From the NCBI GenBank assembly GCA_049589355.1, contig JBAWAP010000026.1, positions 1 to 40,117 on the forward strand: a DNA stretch of 40,117 nucleotides, read 5' to 3'. Below, one piece after another: positions 31,089 to 39,902 of this stretch. Made by a program: the position numbers and the translations under genes. The notes under the pieces were generated by a model. The model was not told where the DNA came from, ran no database searches, and worked only from the letters and a program-made list of their open reading frames with translations. How positions within the stretch are numbered: position 1 is the stretch's first letter; every line of letters starts with the position of its first letter. Source of the stretch: JBAWAP01 sp049589355 (GTDB taxonomy: Bacteria; Chloroflexota; Anaerolineae; VGOG01).

Positions 31089-31664
31089 TCAGCGATACCG
31101 AGGGTTGTCAACGATAACAGGTTGCCCGTCTTTCTCCACGACCAGCTTGGCGAAGCCCCCCTCCTCAATGGTGCCGTAGTTATGGCCAGCATCGCCTGGG
31201 TAAACACCGAAGAAAACGAACTTCTCGTCGCCGATGTTAATCGTTCGATGAGACCAGAAAGGCGGGATATAAGCAACGATGCCCGGCACTATCTCAATCA
31301 CGTTGACTTGGTCATCGTGGGTTTGCATGAGCAGGCAGCCTTTTCCCTGTAAGCCAAGGTAAATCTCAGCCGTGCCCTCTTTGCTATGGAAATGCCCCTT
31401 GGTCATGTGATATTCGTCGCCGACCTTGCCGGGATAAATGATGCTTGTGCAGTAGATCAACTGCCCTTCCTCATGAGGGACATCCACCTCGTAGACCTCG
31501 TAAAGCAAGGGGTCACCTTGTTTGAGAAGCTCCTCCGTGGCGGCCATATCCAGATACATTCCCCTCATGTCGCTGAGCCTTCTCACAGTTTTTCTGCCAA
31601 AAGGCTCTATCAGTCCGCTTTGGAATTGCAATTGAGCAGCAAAGGGTTGCATAAGCTTCATCAT
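31089..31664 (-). other. Cupin phosphoglucose isomerase module with its own start site
   Basis: From the ATG at 31664 the 191-residue product has the length of stand-alone archaeal-type glucose-6-phosphate isomerases (cupin GPI family). KGHFHSKEGTAEIY and IPPFWSHR carry the metal ligands. ACGGAGATCCG just upstream is a usable ribosome site, so the isomerase may still be made separately even though the frame is open into the AOR. Confidence 0.7.
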
Positions 31665-33620
31665 CGGATCTCCGTTAAAAGTTCGTCGTACCTGCCCACC
31701 TGTCATTGCGAGGCACGGTTTTTGTGCCGAAGCAATCTCCAATTCGCGGGGTGGGGATTGCTTCGCCGCCTGCCCTGAGCCCGTCGAAGGGTCGGCTCGC
31801 AATGACAGTTCGTCCAGGCCGAGCTTGTGGAGTGTTTCCTGGGTAGGCACCCCCTCCTTGTCCCAACCCCGCACGGCATAGTATTCGTCGAGCATGACCT
31901 CATACATCTCTCTGGTCAAGATACGGCCTTGGGCCGGGCCGTCGGGGACCTTCTCGGTCATGATCCTCGACGGCAGCATATCATCCTCGCGCCTTATCCC
32001 CTCCCGGACGAGGATCATCCTCTCCAGGGTGTAAATCCTGCTGCCGATTTCCATCAGCCCAGGGGTGAAATCGAAGCCGGTAACCGCCTTTAAGACATCC
32101 CCCTGCGGGTTCTCGGTGAAGCCCAACGAGCGTCTCACCACCGTGCAGAGTCCCAGGGAATCCACGTAGGCCCTGTTGTCCTGTATCTCTTTAACCAATT
32201 TGCCTTTGCCTTTGAGGGCGAATCTATCGTATTCGCCGCTCAATAGCTCTGCCCTGATGGTCCACCCCCCGACGTTGTGGCAAGCTCCCCTGCTGGATGT
32301 GCCGTAGGCGAGACCCATGCCGTGGAAGCCGCGCGGATCGTAGGCCGCGAAAGGCATCCCCTTGACTTCGAGAATGTACTGGCGCCATTCTGGCTTCTCC
32401 CTGGCCACGTGGGTCATCCCTTCTGCCAGGAGGTCGCCGAGGCCACTGCGCTCGCCGATGAGCTTAACCATCTCCACCAATGCCTGGCCGTCGCCGAAGC
32501 GCGCTTCGATACCCTCTGTGTCCGCACTGGTGATAAGGCCGCGCTCGAAAAGCTCCATGGCCAGCGCCACAGCGTTGCCGGTGGAGATCGTATCTATACC
32601 GTATTCGTCGCACAACTCGTTGGCGGCGACGATGGCTGCAAAATCGGTGACCCCGCAGGAGCCACCCAGCATGCCAATAGTCTCATACTCAGGCCGCGCT
32701 CGCGCACCCGCAAAGGGCCCTTCATTGACTTCGCATACCTTGCCGCAGGCCACAGGGCAGTGATAGCAAGCGAAATTTCTCGCCCAGAAATGCTCCCTCA
32801 TGTATTGAGCGTAAATACTGCTAGCGCCTTCGAGGTAGGAACTCTGAAAATTGCGAGCGGGGTAACACCCGAGCTCGTTGATCACCTCCGTATACTGGGG
32901 TGTGCCGTATTGGGTGTGATTGGCTACAGTTTTCCTCAACTCTTTGATGGCCGCGGCTCGAATCTCTTTCACCCTCTCCGGGTCGGCCAGGGGTATCTCC
33001 CCGCTGCCCTTGATGACGATGCCTATGAGGTTCTTGGAAGCCATCACCGCGCCGGCGCCACCTCGGCCGAAGGCACGCCCGTCAACCTGGATGTAGGCAA
33101 ATCTGACCAGCCGCTCGGCGGCAGGGCCAATGCATAGAACGGAGGCCTTGGAATCGCCCCTCGCCTCCAACAGCTTCTCCCTCACTTCACTCATCTCGAG
33201 TCCGAGGATATGGCTGGCGTCGTGGAAGCTTACGGCTCCATCTTCAATGACGAGATAGGTTGGGCGCTCCGCCCGGCCCTCGATGATCAACCCATCGAAG
33301 CCGCAAAATTTCAAGTGGGGGCCGAAATCGCCACCGGAATTGGAGCAAAGGTAAATCCCTGTTTCCGGCGATTTGGTGCTGACACCGAATTTGGTGGTGG
33401 AAGGCAGAGGCACGCCTGTTAGCGGGCCGGTGAAAAAGAAGAGCTTGTTGGCTGCGCCGAGAGGCTCCGTCCCAGGCTCGATCTCCTCGTAGTACCACTT
33501 GGCGCCCAGCCCTCGACCCCCGAGGAACCTCCTCAAGTCAGCCTCTTCCAGCTCCTGCACCAAGGTTTCCTCTCTGGAGAGCCTGATCCTCAAGATTTTG
33601 CCCAGATAACCGCCCAACAT
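31089..33620 (-). CDS. Aldehyde:ferredoxin oxidoreductase fused to cupin phosphoglucose isomerase
   Basis: One 843-residue frame joins two proteins. Residues 1-605 are a tungsten-type AOR, which oxidises aldehydes to acids with ferredoxin. C285, C288 and C292 (CYHCPVAC) plus C492 (SLGLC) ligate the 4Fe-4S cluster, and the N-terminal GGRGLGA and RGGAGAVM segments bind the bis-pterin cofactor. Residues of about 605-647 are encoded by an inserted repeat. From Met653 on, the sequence is a complete cupin-type phosphoglucose isomerase, with metal ligands His91, His93, Glu100 and His139 in its own numbering. The join looks accidental: without the insert the AOR would stop at TGA overlapping the isomerase ATG. 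GGAGAACGGTC precedes the AOR start. Confidence 0.9.
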   Translation of the reverse strand: MLGGYLGKILRIRLSREETLVQELEEADLRRFLGGRGLGAKWYYEEIEPGTEPLGAANKLFFFTGPLTGVPLPSTTKFGVSTKSPETGIYLCSNSGGDFGPHLKFCGFDGLIIEGRAERPTYLVIEDGAVSFHDASHILGLEMSEVREKLLEARGDSKASVLCIGPAAERLVRFAYIQVDGRAFGRGGAGAVMASKNLIGIVIKGSGEIPLADPERVKEIRAAAIKELRKTVANHTQYGTPQYTEVINELGCYPARNFQSSYLEGASSIYAQYMREHFWARNFACYHCPVACGKVCEVNEGPFAGARARPEYETIGMLGGSCGVTDFAAIVAANELCDEYGIDTISTGNAVALAMELFERGLITSADTEGIEARFGDGQALVEMVKLIGERSGLGDLLAEGMTHVAREKPEWRQYILEVKGMPFAAYDPRGFHGMGLAYGTSSRGACHNVGGWTIRAELLSGEYDRFALKGKGKLVKEIQDNRAYVDSLGLCTVVRRSLGFTENPQGDVLKAVTGFDFTPGLMEIGSRIYTLERMILVREGIRREDDMLPSRIMTEKVPDGPAQGRILTREMYEVMLDEYYAVRGWDKEGVPTQETLHKLGLDELSLRADPSTGSGQAAKQSPPRELEIASAQKPCLAMTGGQVRRTFNGDPMMKLMQPFAAQLQFQSGLIEPFGRKTVRRLSDMRGMYLDMAATEELLKQGDPLLYEVYEVDVPHEEGQLIYCTSIIYPGKVGDEYHMTKGHFHSKEGTAEIYLGLQGKGCLLMQTHDDQVNVIEIVPGIVAYIPPFWSHRTINIGDEKFVFFGVYPGDAGHNYGTIEEGGFAKLVVEKDGQPVIVDNPRYR
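31681..31814. mobile_element. Repeat element inserted between AOR and isomerase
   Basis: TGTCATTGCGAG (31701-31712) and its exact complement CTCGCAATGACA (31796-31807) form terminal inverted repeats. Inside are a GGCAC/GTGCC hairpin (31713-31729), a GAAGCAATC/GATTGCTTC pair and a CCTGAGCCCGTCGAAGGG copy. GTTCGTC occurs at both edges (31681-31687 and 31808-31814), as expected of a 7-bp target duplication, though 13 bases separate the left copy from the inverted repeat. The element has no gene, so it would need an enzyme from elsewhere. Confidence 0.75.
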
Positions 33621-33643
33621 GACCGTTCTCCGATAAGGGTGAG

Positions 33644-34687
33644 TTAGGGATTAATGATTACCTTCAAAGCCTTTTTGCTGGCGGCTACAGCGAAGGCTTC
33701 CTGTGCCTCCGAGAGGGGAAAACGAGCGCTAATCAAGGGCGCAAGAGCGACCCTCCCCGAGGCTATTATCTCCATGCTGCGGTGAAACTCGTAATTGCTG
33801 GAGCCAGTCGTTCCCGTCACCGTGATCTCCCTGTAGTGCACCCAATTGGATTTGAATCTGATGAATTCGCTCCCCTTGGGAAGGCCGCCAAAAAAGTTAA
33901 TGCGCCCACGGGTCGCTGCCAGGTCCAGCGATTGCTCCTGGGCTGAGGGAGCGGGGGCAGCTACGATAATGACATCGGCTCCACGGCCATGGCTCGCTTC
34001 CCGCACGGCAGCCAGCAGGTCCTGCTTGCCGGGATCTACGGTCAGATCGGCGCCGAACTCCAAAGCCTGAAGCCGGCGCTCCTCTATCATCTCGCTGACG
34101 ATGACGGTAGAAGCCCCGCTGAGGCGGGCCAGGAGCAGGTGCATGATGCCAATGGGGCCAGCTCCCACGATCAACACCACGTCGCCGGGCTCGATGCGGC
34201 AGGCTCGGGAGCCGTGGTAGCAGCAGGAGAAGGATTCGTTAAGAGCTCCCTCCTCATAAGAGATACCTTCGGGGACGGGGACGATGTTCCCCCGGCGGAT
34301 GAAAGAGGCGGGGATGCGCATGTATTCGGCGAAGGCGCCGTCGAGGCTGATGCCAAAGGCCTCGTAATTCAGACACAGATGGTCGCGGCTCTGGACGCAT
34401 TGTTCGCACGTGCCGCATCCAGTGTTAGGGGCGATGGCAATCCTCATGCCGGGGACGAGGCCGCTCGCCCGCGCCCCCACCTCTACCACCTCGCCGGCCA
34501 ATTCGTGTCCCAGTATGCGCCTCATCCCCTGCGGGATTTTGAAATGGCCTGATGCGAGAATGCGCAGATCGGTGCCGCAGATGGCCGCCGCTTTGACCCT
34601 TAACAACGCTTCATCTTCACCGATGGTCGGCTTGACGATGTCTTCCACACGAAGGTCGTTTAACCCATGATAGACCGCTGCTAGCAT
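33644..34687 (-). CDS. Zinc-dependent medium-chain dehydrogenase (sorbitol/threonine type)
   Basis: A 347-residue MDR-family alcohol or polyol dehydrogenase. The catalytic zinc site uses Cys37 (CGTD) and His61-Glu62 (GHE). The structural zinc site is Cys91, Cys94, Cys97 and Cys105 (GCGTCEQC, then DHLC). GAGPIG is the NAD(P) loop. FNE-type substrate features point to a polyol or amino-alcohol such as sorbitol, and the exact substrate is open. It is 23 bases before the AOR gene and 11 bases after the Gfo/Idh/MocA gene, in a tight operon. GAGGGGG precedes the ATG. Confidence 0.92.
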   Translation of the reverse strand: MLAAVYHGLNDLRVEDIVKPTIGEDEALLRVKAAAICGTDLRILASGHFKIPQGMRRILGHELAGEVVEVGARASGLVPGMRIAIAPNTGCGTCEQCVQSRDHLCLNYEAFGISLDGAFAEYMRIPASFIRRGNIVPVPEGISYEEGALNESFSCCYHGSRACRIEPGDVVLIVGAGPIGIMHLLLARLSGASTVIVSEMIEERRLQALEFGADLTVDPGKQDLLAAVREASHGRGADVIIVAAPAPSAQEQSLDLAATRGRINFFGGLPKGSEFIRFKSNWVHYREITVTGTTGSSNYEFHRSMEIIASGRVALAPLISARFPLSEAQEAFAVAASKKALKVIINP

Positions 34688-34698
34688 GAAATCCCCCT

Positions 34699-35721
34699 CT
34701 AATCTAAGGGCAGCGAGATGGGCCTGCCAGATCGAATGGACTCGTTAGCGGCCAACACCGCTTCAACGGCCTTTCTCCCGTCGTGCCCTGTCACCAGAGG
34801 GTCACGATCCTGGAGGATGCACTCCACGAAATGACATGCCTCGGCGATGTAAGCATCCCGAAATCGGTTGCGCCAACTCCGAAAAGTGGGGGTCACCATC
34901 CCAGCCTGCTTCGTGCAGGTGGTTACCGCCCTGTCCTGCAGTTCCCCGATGAGGATCACTCCCTCGCTCCCCAAGACCTCCGCCCGGGCATCGTAGCCAT
35001 AGTCCACAGGGCAACTGCCGTCTATGATTCCCAGGGTTCCGTTCTTCAAGCGGAGGGAGACGATAACGTTGTCGTAGAAATTGGGGAACTCTTCCTTCAG
35101 GTCAAAGCACTTAAGGGCATTAGCCTCCGCCCAGATCCTCTCGAACTCACTATCCGCCAGCCAGCGGATGGTATCGAAATCGTGACTGTTCACCTCCGCC
35201 AACATGCCATTGCTGGTGCGTGGGTCACAAGCCCACCGCGGAGGCAGTCCAGGCCCACGGGTGAGAGAACGGATCACCATAGGTCTTCCGATCTCCCCAC
35301 CCTCGATCCGCTCCTTGGCAGTGACGAAGGGAGGGTCGAAGCGACGCATGAAGCCGACTTGTAGTTTGACCCCGGCCTCGTCTGCAGCCTGAATCATATC
35401 ATCGGCCTCCTCCAGGGTAAGGGCCATAGGTTTCTCACAGAAGATATGGACCCCCGCTCGGGCTGCAGTGATGGCGATCTCTGCGTGGGTGAAGGTGGGC
35501 GTGGTAATGCAGATAGCATCAATCTCCGCCCTGTCTAAGGCCTGGCGGAGATCAGAGAAGAAAAGGTCAACGCCCAGATCCTTTGTCCTCTCCTTACCCA
35601 ATTCCAGGTCGGCGTCCACGACGGCGGCCAGGAGACCTCCTGGCACGTTGTTCTTAAAGTTTGTGGCATGCACCATGCCGGCTCGCCCAACACCGACGAC
35701 GCATACCCTCACAGGGTTCAC
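34699..35721 (-). CDS. Gfo/Idh/MocA-family dehydrogenase
   Basis: A 340-residue NAD(P)-dependent sugar or inositol dehydrogenase. GVGRAG (10-15) is the nucleotide loop, E96-K97-P98 is the family EKP motif with catalytic Lys97, and VGFMRRFDP and EVNSHDFDTIRWL follow as in myo-inositol 2-dehydrogenases. The substrate could be inositol, glucose or a ketose. The start is GTG, supported by AGGAGGG eight bases upstream. It leads the enzyme block of the operon. Confidence 0.92.
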   Translation of the reverse strand: MNPVRVCVVGVGRAGMVHATNFKNNVPGGLLAAVVDADLELGKERTKDLGVDLFFSDLRQALDRAEIDAICITTPTFTHAEIAITAARAGVHIFCEKPMALTLEEADDMIQAADEAGVKLQVGFMRRFDPPFVTAKERIEGGEIGRPMVIRSLTRGPGLPPRWACDPRTSNGMLAEVNSHDFDTIRWLADSEFERIWAEANALKCFDLKEEFPNFYDNVIVSLRLKNGTLGIIDGSCPVDYGYDARAEVLGSEGVILIGELQDRAVTTCTKQAGMVTPTFRSWRNRFRDAYIAEACHFVECILQDRDPLVTGHDGRKAVEAVLAANESIRSGRPISLPLD

Positions 35722-35892
35722 AGTTCAGCCCTCCTGGCAAATTAAAAAGGCATCCCAACCTTGTGCTCAGGTGTGGGACGTTGTAGGCTAGCCTCAGATG
35801 ATCAACAGACCGAAGAGCGAGAAGCACCTTCTCTTCTGCTATTCCTTCCCCAAACAAGGCAACAACTGATCGCGGCTCTTGATGATCGCTGG

Positions 35893-36257
35893 TCAGCCTT
35901 TGTAGCTCTCAATTGTCCCTACAATCCGCACACACTTGCCGACCAAATCGGACAAATCGAGGTCCGAAACGCCACAGAAAGTATTTGATTCCTTGCTGAA
36001 AATCACCAGGAAGGCCCCCTCCGACGACTTATCAACGCGGAGGACACCTCCTTCAACACACTGGGATTGGCCTAAATACTTTGGCGCCGAGTGCCAGCAA
36101 CGCATTCGAAAAGCCGCGTTGGTGTGGGAGGAATCGCACCCGATACGGGTGTGAAAGTTGCCACCGGCGTAGGCCATTCATACTGAAAGGTAGCTTTCGG
36201 TGCACAGGCCGATAGGATAAGCACCGAAAGCAGGATAAGCACCAGAAGTCTCTTCAT
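35893..36257 (-). pseudogene. Decayed lipoprotein gene (frameshifted)
   Basis: From the ATG at 36257 one frame gives a lipoprotein signal (MKRLLVLILLSVLILSAC with the lipobox cysteine) and a Pro/Thr-rich linker, then stops at 36072. A second frame carries on with SAPKYLGQSQCVEGGVLRV and GKCVRIVGTIESYKG, an OB-fold-like pattern often found after such linkers, and ends at 35893. The two halves join at about 36110 by a one-base shift. The end also looks early. I infer one broken gene, though an assembly error at a single base would give the same picture. The 171 bases beyond it hold no gene. Confidence 0.55.
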
Positions 36258-36342
36258 TACCATCAACCCTCACTCGTCTGAATCTACGCCCCTTTACACT
36301 AGACGGTAAAAGGAGCAGACCTTGGCCAATAAGCTGATGCCC

Positions 36343-37206
36343 TCAGACCTCTCTCTCGTACTGGCGAAGGCGCGTGATGCATTCCTCAGCGTAGACATCC
36401 CTCAGGGGCAGAAACTCTTCCATCGAGATAGCCATGAAAGCGTCGGGGGCTGGCGGCACAGGCTCCATGGTGAGTATTCCCTGGTAATCGCTCTCTTTCA
36501 AAACCCGTATGATGGCCTTGAAATCGGTATGACCGTAGCCAACCGCTCCACGGTTGGAATCGGAGATGTGCATGTTGATCAGGAGATCACCAGCCTTGCG
36601 GACAGCCTCGGCGGGATCATGGTCCTCGATGTTCATGTGGAAGGCATCGAGATGAAGTTTTACCACTTCGGAGTTCACTTCTTGGACAAAGCGAAGACCT
36701 TGATCCACGTTGTTGACCAGAAAGCTCTCGTAGCGATTGATGGGCTCGATGGCGATGAGCACACCCCTCTCCTCAGCATAGGCTGCTGCGGCCTTGACCG
36801 ATTCCACGGCGTAATCCCACTCCCGTGCCACCGCCTCTTTCCAGGCTTTCCCACCACCCGGCTGGCCGACAGGGCCGGTTCTCCCCGCCGAGGCAGGGAT
36901 GACCACCACCAGGGGGGCTCCTACGGCTACGGCCAAGTCCACACACTCAGCGGCATACTTCAGGGCCTTGTCGCGCATCTGGGGGTCTGGATGAGCCAGG
37001 TCTCTTTCCAGGGGCCAAATGGACCAGCCGAGGACAGAGAGGATGGAGAGCCCGAACTTCTGGCAGAGCCCTTTGACCTCCTGGATGTCATAGCGCTGGG
37101 GCTCGCCCACCAGTTCCACACCATCGTAGCCGTACTTCTGTAAGCGTTGGAAAGTGATCGGTAAGGGTTCGTTGCCGTATATCCAGTTGCTTATAGAGTA
37201 CTTCAT
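36343..37206 (-). CDS. Sugar epimerase/isomerase, tagatose/psicose-3-epimerase type
   Basis: A 287-residue xylose-isomerase-like TIM barrel. The metal ligands typical of ketose 3-epimerases are in order: Glu154 (IAIEP), Asp187 (LHLDAFH), His213 (MHISDSNR) and Glu248 (TMEP). These enzymes interconvert free ketoses such as fructose, psicose and tagatose, and some relatives act on other sugars or inositol products. The ATG at 37206 is chosen because GGGAGAG is upstream; a longer frame to 37275 crosses the terminator region. It sits between the ABC importer and the dehydrogenases. Confidence 0.9.
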   Translation of the reverse strand: MKYSISNWIYGNEPLPITFQRLQKYGYDGVELVGEPQRYDIQEVKGLCQKFGLSILSVLGWSIWPLERDLAHPDPQMRDKALKYAAECVDLAVAVGAPLVVVIPASAGRTGPVGQPGGGKAWKEAVAREWDYAVESVKAAAAYAEERGVLIAIEPINRYESFLVNNVDQGLRFVQEVNSEVVKLHLDAFHMNIEDHDPAEAVRKAGDLLINMHISDSNRGAVGYGHTDFKAIIRVLKESDYQGILTMEPVPPAPDAFMAISMEEFLPLRDVYAEECITRLRQYEREV

Positions 37207-37273
37207 AAATAATCTCTCCCTTCTTTCCTCACCGGACATAGACTTCTGCAATTCCCGGCCAGGAAGTGAAAGC

Positions 37274-37321
37274 AAAAAAAGAGGGACCCCTCGCGCTGCC
37301 GCCGAGGGAATTTCCCCCTCG
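37274..37321 (-). terminator. Terminator after the ABC permease gene
   Basis: On the minus strand a CGAGGG/CCCTCG hairpin (37321-37303) is followed by a second GAGG/CCTC stem (37292-37281) and a run of seven T (37280-37274). It lies between the permease stop and the epimerase start and may reduce read-through into the enzyme genes. Confidence 0.6.
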
Positions 37322-37343
37322 CAACCTCGCCCTGCCAGCCTGC

Positions 37344-38378
37344 TCAGGCACCATACCTTCTTCGCAACTGATCGAACAAAACGACCCCGATGATCAGCAA
37401 GCCCATGAATACCTTCTGGGCGAAGTCCTGCACGTTGTGTAGGTTCAAAACGTTGCCCAGGATGCCCATGATGAGAGCACCGAACAATGTGCCGATGACG
37501 CCGCCCTCGCCACCGAAGAGGTTGGTTCCTCCGATGACCACGGCAGAGATGCTTTCCAAGTTCGCTGGGTCTGCCATCAAGGCGTTGGCAGAGTTCATAC
37601 GTCCCACCAGCACCAGGCCGGCCAACCCTGACAACAACCCCGAGAGGGTGTAGACCATGATCTTGGTGCGGTCAACGTTGATGCCCGAGACCCTGGCCGC
37701 CTCCCTATTCCCGCCAACGGCGAAGAAGGCACGTCCAAACCCGGTGTGCATCAAGATTACCCAACCGGCGACGACGACCAGCAAGCCTATGAGGGCCCCT
37801 GCTGGGAAACCGAGGAGGTCTCCGCTCCCCATCCAGATGATCTCCCGAGGCAGATAAGCCTTGAGGGTGACGGCTGTCAGGTGGGAGGGGACGGGCAACC
37901 CTCTGGTCAGGATAAGGGCCACGCCACGGGCTGTGCCCATCATTCCTAAGGTAGCGATGAAATCGGGGATCCTCCCCTTGGTGATGATCAGGCCGTTGAT
38001 GCAACCCAGCAGGGCCCCGGCTGCGAGACCGAGCAGTACGGCCGGCAAAACGGGGACGCCCCAATAACAATAGGCTACCGAAGCCAAGGAGCCTGAAAAG
38101 GCGAGGATGGCCCCTACCGACAAATCAATGCCCGCCGAGATGATGACCATCGTCTGGCCCACGGCCACGATGATGCCCGGTGCTGTGCGCGCTCCTACGT
38201 TGGTTGCGTTAGTAAGACTGAAGAAACGAGGTGCCGTCGAGACGTACCAGACAAATAGAACCACAGCGAACATAAGTATGGCTCTGATCCCAAACCGTAC
38301 CCTCAGTTCAGGTGTGGCCACCCATCTCCTGACCCATCCCAAGCCCGAAACGCTCGATCCCGAAGGGTTTTCGGCCAT
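37344..38378 (-). CDS. Ribose-type ABC transporter permease
   Basis: A 344-residue inner-membrane permease of the RbsC family, with about ten hydrophobic segments. The conserved GIDLSVGAILAFSG, LITKGRIPDFIATLGMM, GGNREAARVSGINVDRTKI and VVIGGTNLFGGEGGVIGTLFGALIMGIL blocks are all visible across the length. It forms the channel for sugar uptake with the ATPase encoded just upstream (gap of 15 bases). The start at 38378 gives a good AAGGAG spacing; an ATG two codons earlier is too close to it. Confidence 0.94.
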   Translation of the reverse strand: MAENPSGSSVSGLGWVRRWVATPELRVRFGIRAILMFAVVLFVWYVSTAPRFFSLTNATNVGARTAPGIIVAVGQTMVIISAGIDLSVGAILAFSGSLASVAYCYWGVPVLPAVLLGLAAGALLGCINGLIITKGRIPDFIATLGMMGTARGVALILTRGLPVPSHLTAVTLKAYLPREIIWMGSGDLLGFPAGALIGLLVVVAGWVILMHTGFGRAFFAVGGNREAARVSGINVDRTKIMVYTLSGLLSGLAGLVLVGRMNSANALMADPANLESISAVVIGGTNLFGGEGGVIGTLFGALIMGILGNVLNLHNVQDFAQKVFMGLLIIGVVLFDQLRRRYGA

Positions 38379-38393
38379 TTGCATGCTCCTTTC

Positions 38394-39884
38394 CTATCCC
38401 GCTACAGCATCTCTCATGATATCTTCCTGTGATGCCTGGTCCGCCGCATACTCGGCTACAAAGGAACCACGAGCCATTACCAGAATACGGTCAGCCATAG
38501 CCAAAACCTCTGGCATCTCGGAGGAAATCATAATAATCCCCACCCCTTCTTTCGCCAAGTCGTTCATCAAGCGGAAGACCTCCACCTTAGCCCCCACGTC
38601 AATTCCTCTGGTAGGCTCGTCGAAAATCAAGATTTTCGCCTGGCAACATAACCATTTGGCCAAGGCAACCTTCTGCTGATTGCCACCGCTGAGGAACTCG
38701 ACCCTTTGATCCAACTTAGGTGTATGGATATCCAATTCCTTGACATATTTTTCCGTTGATGCCCTTTCCTCACCATGCTTGAGGAAACCAAATTGACATA
38801 TCCGCTTCAAACTGGCTAGAGTGATGTTGACCGGGATAGGCAATCGTAGTACCAGCCCGTCCTTCCTGTCCTCGGTTAGATAGCCCAGGCCTAGCTCGAT
38901 GGCCTTTGAAGGGGAGGAGATTTCGACCTTTCTCCCATCGAGAAAGACCTCACCGCCATCAATTGGATCAATCCCAAAGAGGGCGCGAGCAAAATCCGTG
39001 CGACCCGCCCCCAACACGCCAAAGATGCCCACAATCTCACCTTCATGGAGGCTCAGGCTGAGATCGTTCAGTACACCCTTCACCGTCAAACCTTCAACCC
39101 TCAAGAGTTCCTTACCGCGTTCTATTTCCTCTTTGGGGAATTTCTCTCCAAGCTCCCGGCCCACCATCATCCGAATCAAGGCGGCTTCATCAACCTGATC
39201 CACCGGAAGGGTGCCTATTTTCGCGCCATCACGAAGAACAGTCACTCGCTGGCCAATCTGGGGAACCTCACCCAATCGGTGGGAGACATAGATGATCGCC
39301 ACTCCCTTCTCTTGAAGCCCCCGCATGATGTTGAAGAGCCGCACTCGCTCCTCATCGGATAAAGCCGAGGAGGGCTCATCCAACAGCAGGATCTGCGCGT
39401 TCATGGATAAAGTTTTGGCGATCTCGGTCAATTGCTGCTCACCCATGCTGAGGCTGCCAACACGCTCCTCGGGGTCAATATCAACGCCCAGATTATCCAG
39501 GATCCTCTTGGCCTGCGATATTGCTTCGGACCAATCAACGGTTCCGAACGGTTTGCGCTTGGGGAGTCTGCCCAGGAAGATGTTTTCCACTACACTGAGA
39601 CCGGGGATGACGCTCAGTTCTTGATAGACCATGCCGATCCCCAATTCCCAAGCATGCATCGGACTTACGATCTCGACCTCCTGACCACAAAGGAAAATCC
39701 GGCCACTATCCTTCCGCAGAGAGCCGCTGATGATCTTCATAAAGGTTGACTTACCCGCACCGTTCTCGCCTAGAAGGGCATGGACCTCCCCCTCGTAGAG
39801 GTCGAAATCCACATGATCGAGGGCGTGAACACCGGGGTAACTCTTATCAATCGCCTCAGCCTGCAAGATAAGAGAAGAAGACAT
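38394..39884 (-). CDS. Ribose-type ABC transporter ATP-binding protein
   Basis: A 496-residue double ATPase of the RbsA/MglA family. The N-terminal half has Walker A GENGAGKST (39-47), LSMGEQQL and Walker B ILLLDEPSSAL. The C-terminal half has a degenerate Walker A (GVLGAGRTD), LSGGNQQKVALAKWL and ILIFDEPTRGID, as usual in this family. It powers sugar import with the downstream permease. The ATG at 39884 follows AGGAGG at 11 bases; a longer frame to 40094 has no family similarity. No substrate-binding protein gene is in the remaining 230 bases. Confidence 0.94.
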   Translation of the reverse strand: MSSSLILQAEAIDKSYPGVHALDHVDFDLYEGEVHALLGENGAGKSTFMKIISGSLRKDSGRIFLCGQEVEIVSPMHAWELGIGMVYQELSVIPGLSVVENIFLGRLPKRKPFGTVDWSEAISQAKRILDNLGVDIDPEERVGSLSMGEQQLTEIAKTLSMNAQILLLDEPSSALSDEERVRLFNIMRGLQEKGVAIIYVSHRLGEVPQIGQRVTVLRDGAKIGTLPVDQVDEAALIRMMVGRELGEKFPKEEIERGKELLRVEGLTVKGVLNDLSLSLHEGEIVGIFGVLGAGRTDFARALFGIDPIDGGEVFLDGRKVEISSPSKAIELGLGYLTEDRKDGLVLRLPIPVNITLASLKRICQFGFLKHGEERASTEKYVKELDIHTPKLDQRVEFLSGGNQQKVALAKWLCCQAKILIFDEPTRGIDVGAKVEVFRLMNDLAKEGVGIIMISSEMPEVLAMADRILVMARGSFVAEYAADQASQEDIMRDAVAG

Positions 39885-39902
39885 AGTCCGTGTAGCCTCC
39901 TG

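Noticed and set aside
35761..35988. A 75-residue plus-strand frame in the gap after the Gfo/Idh/MocA gene
   Set aside because: It has no clear ribosome site or family match and overlaps the decayed lipoprotein gene, so it is probably chance.
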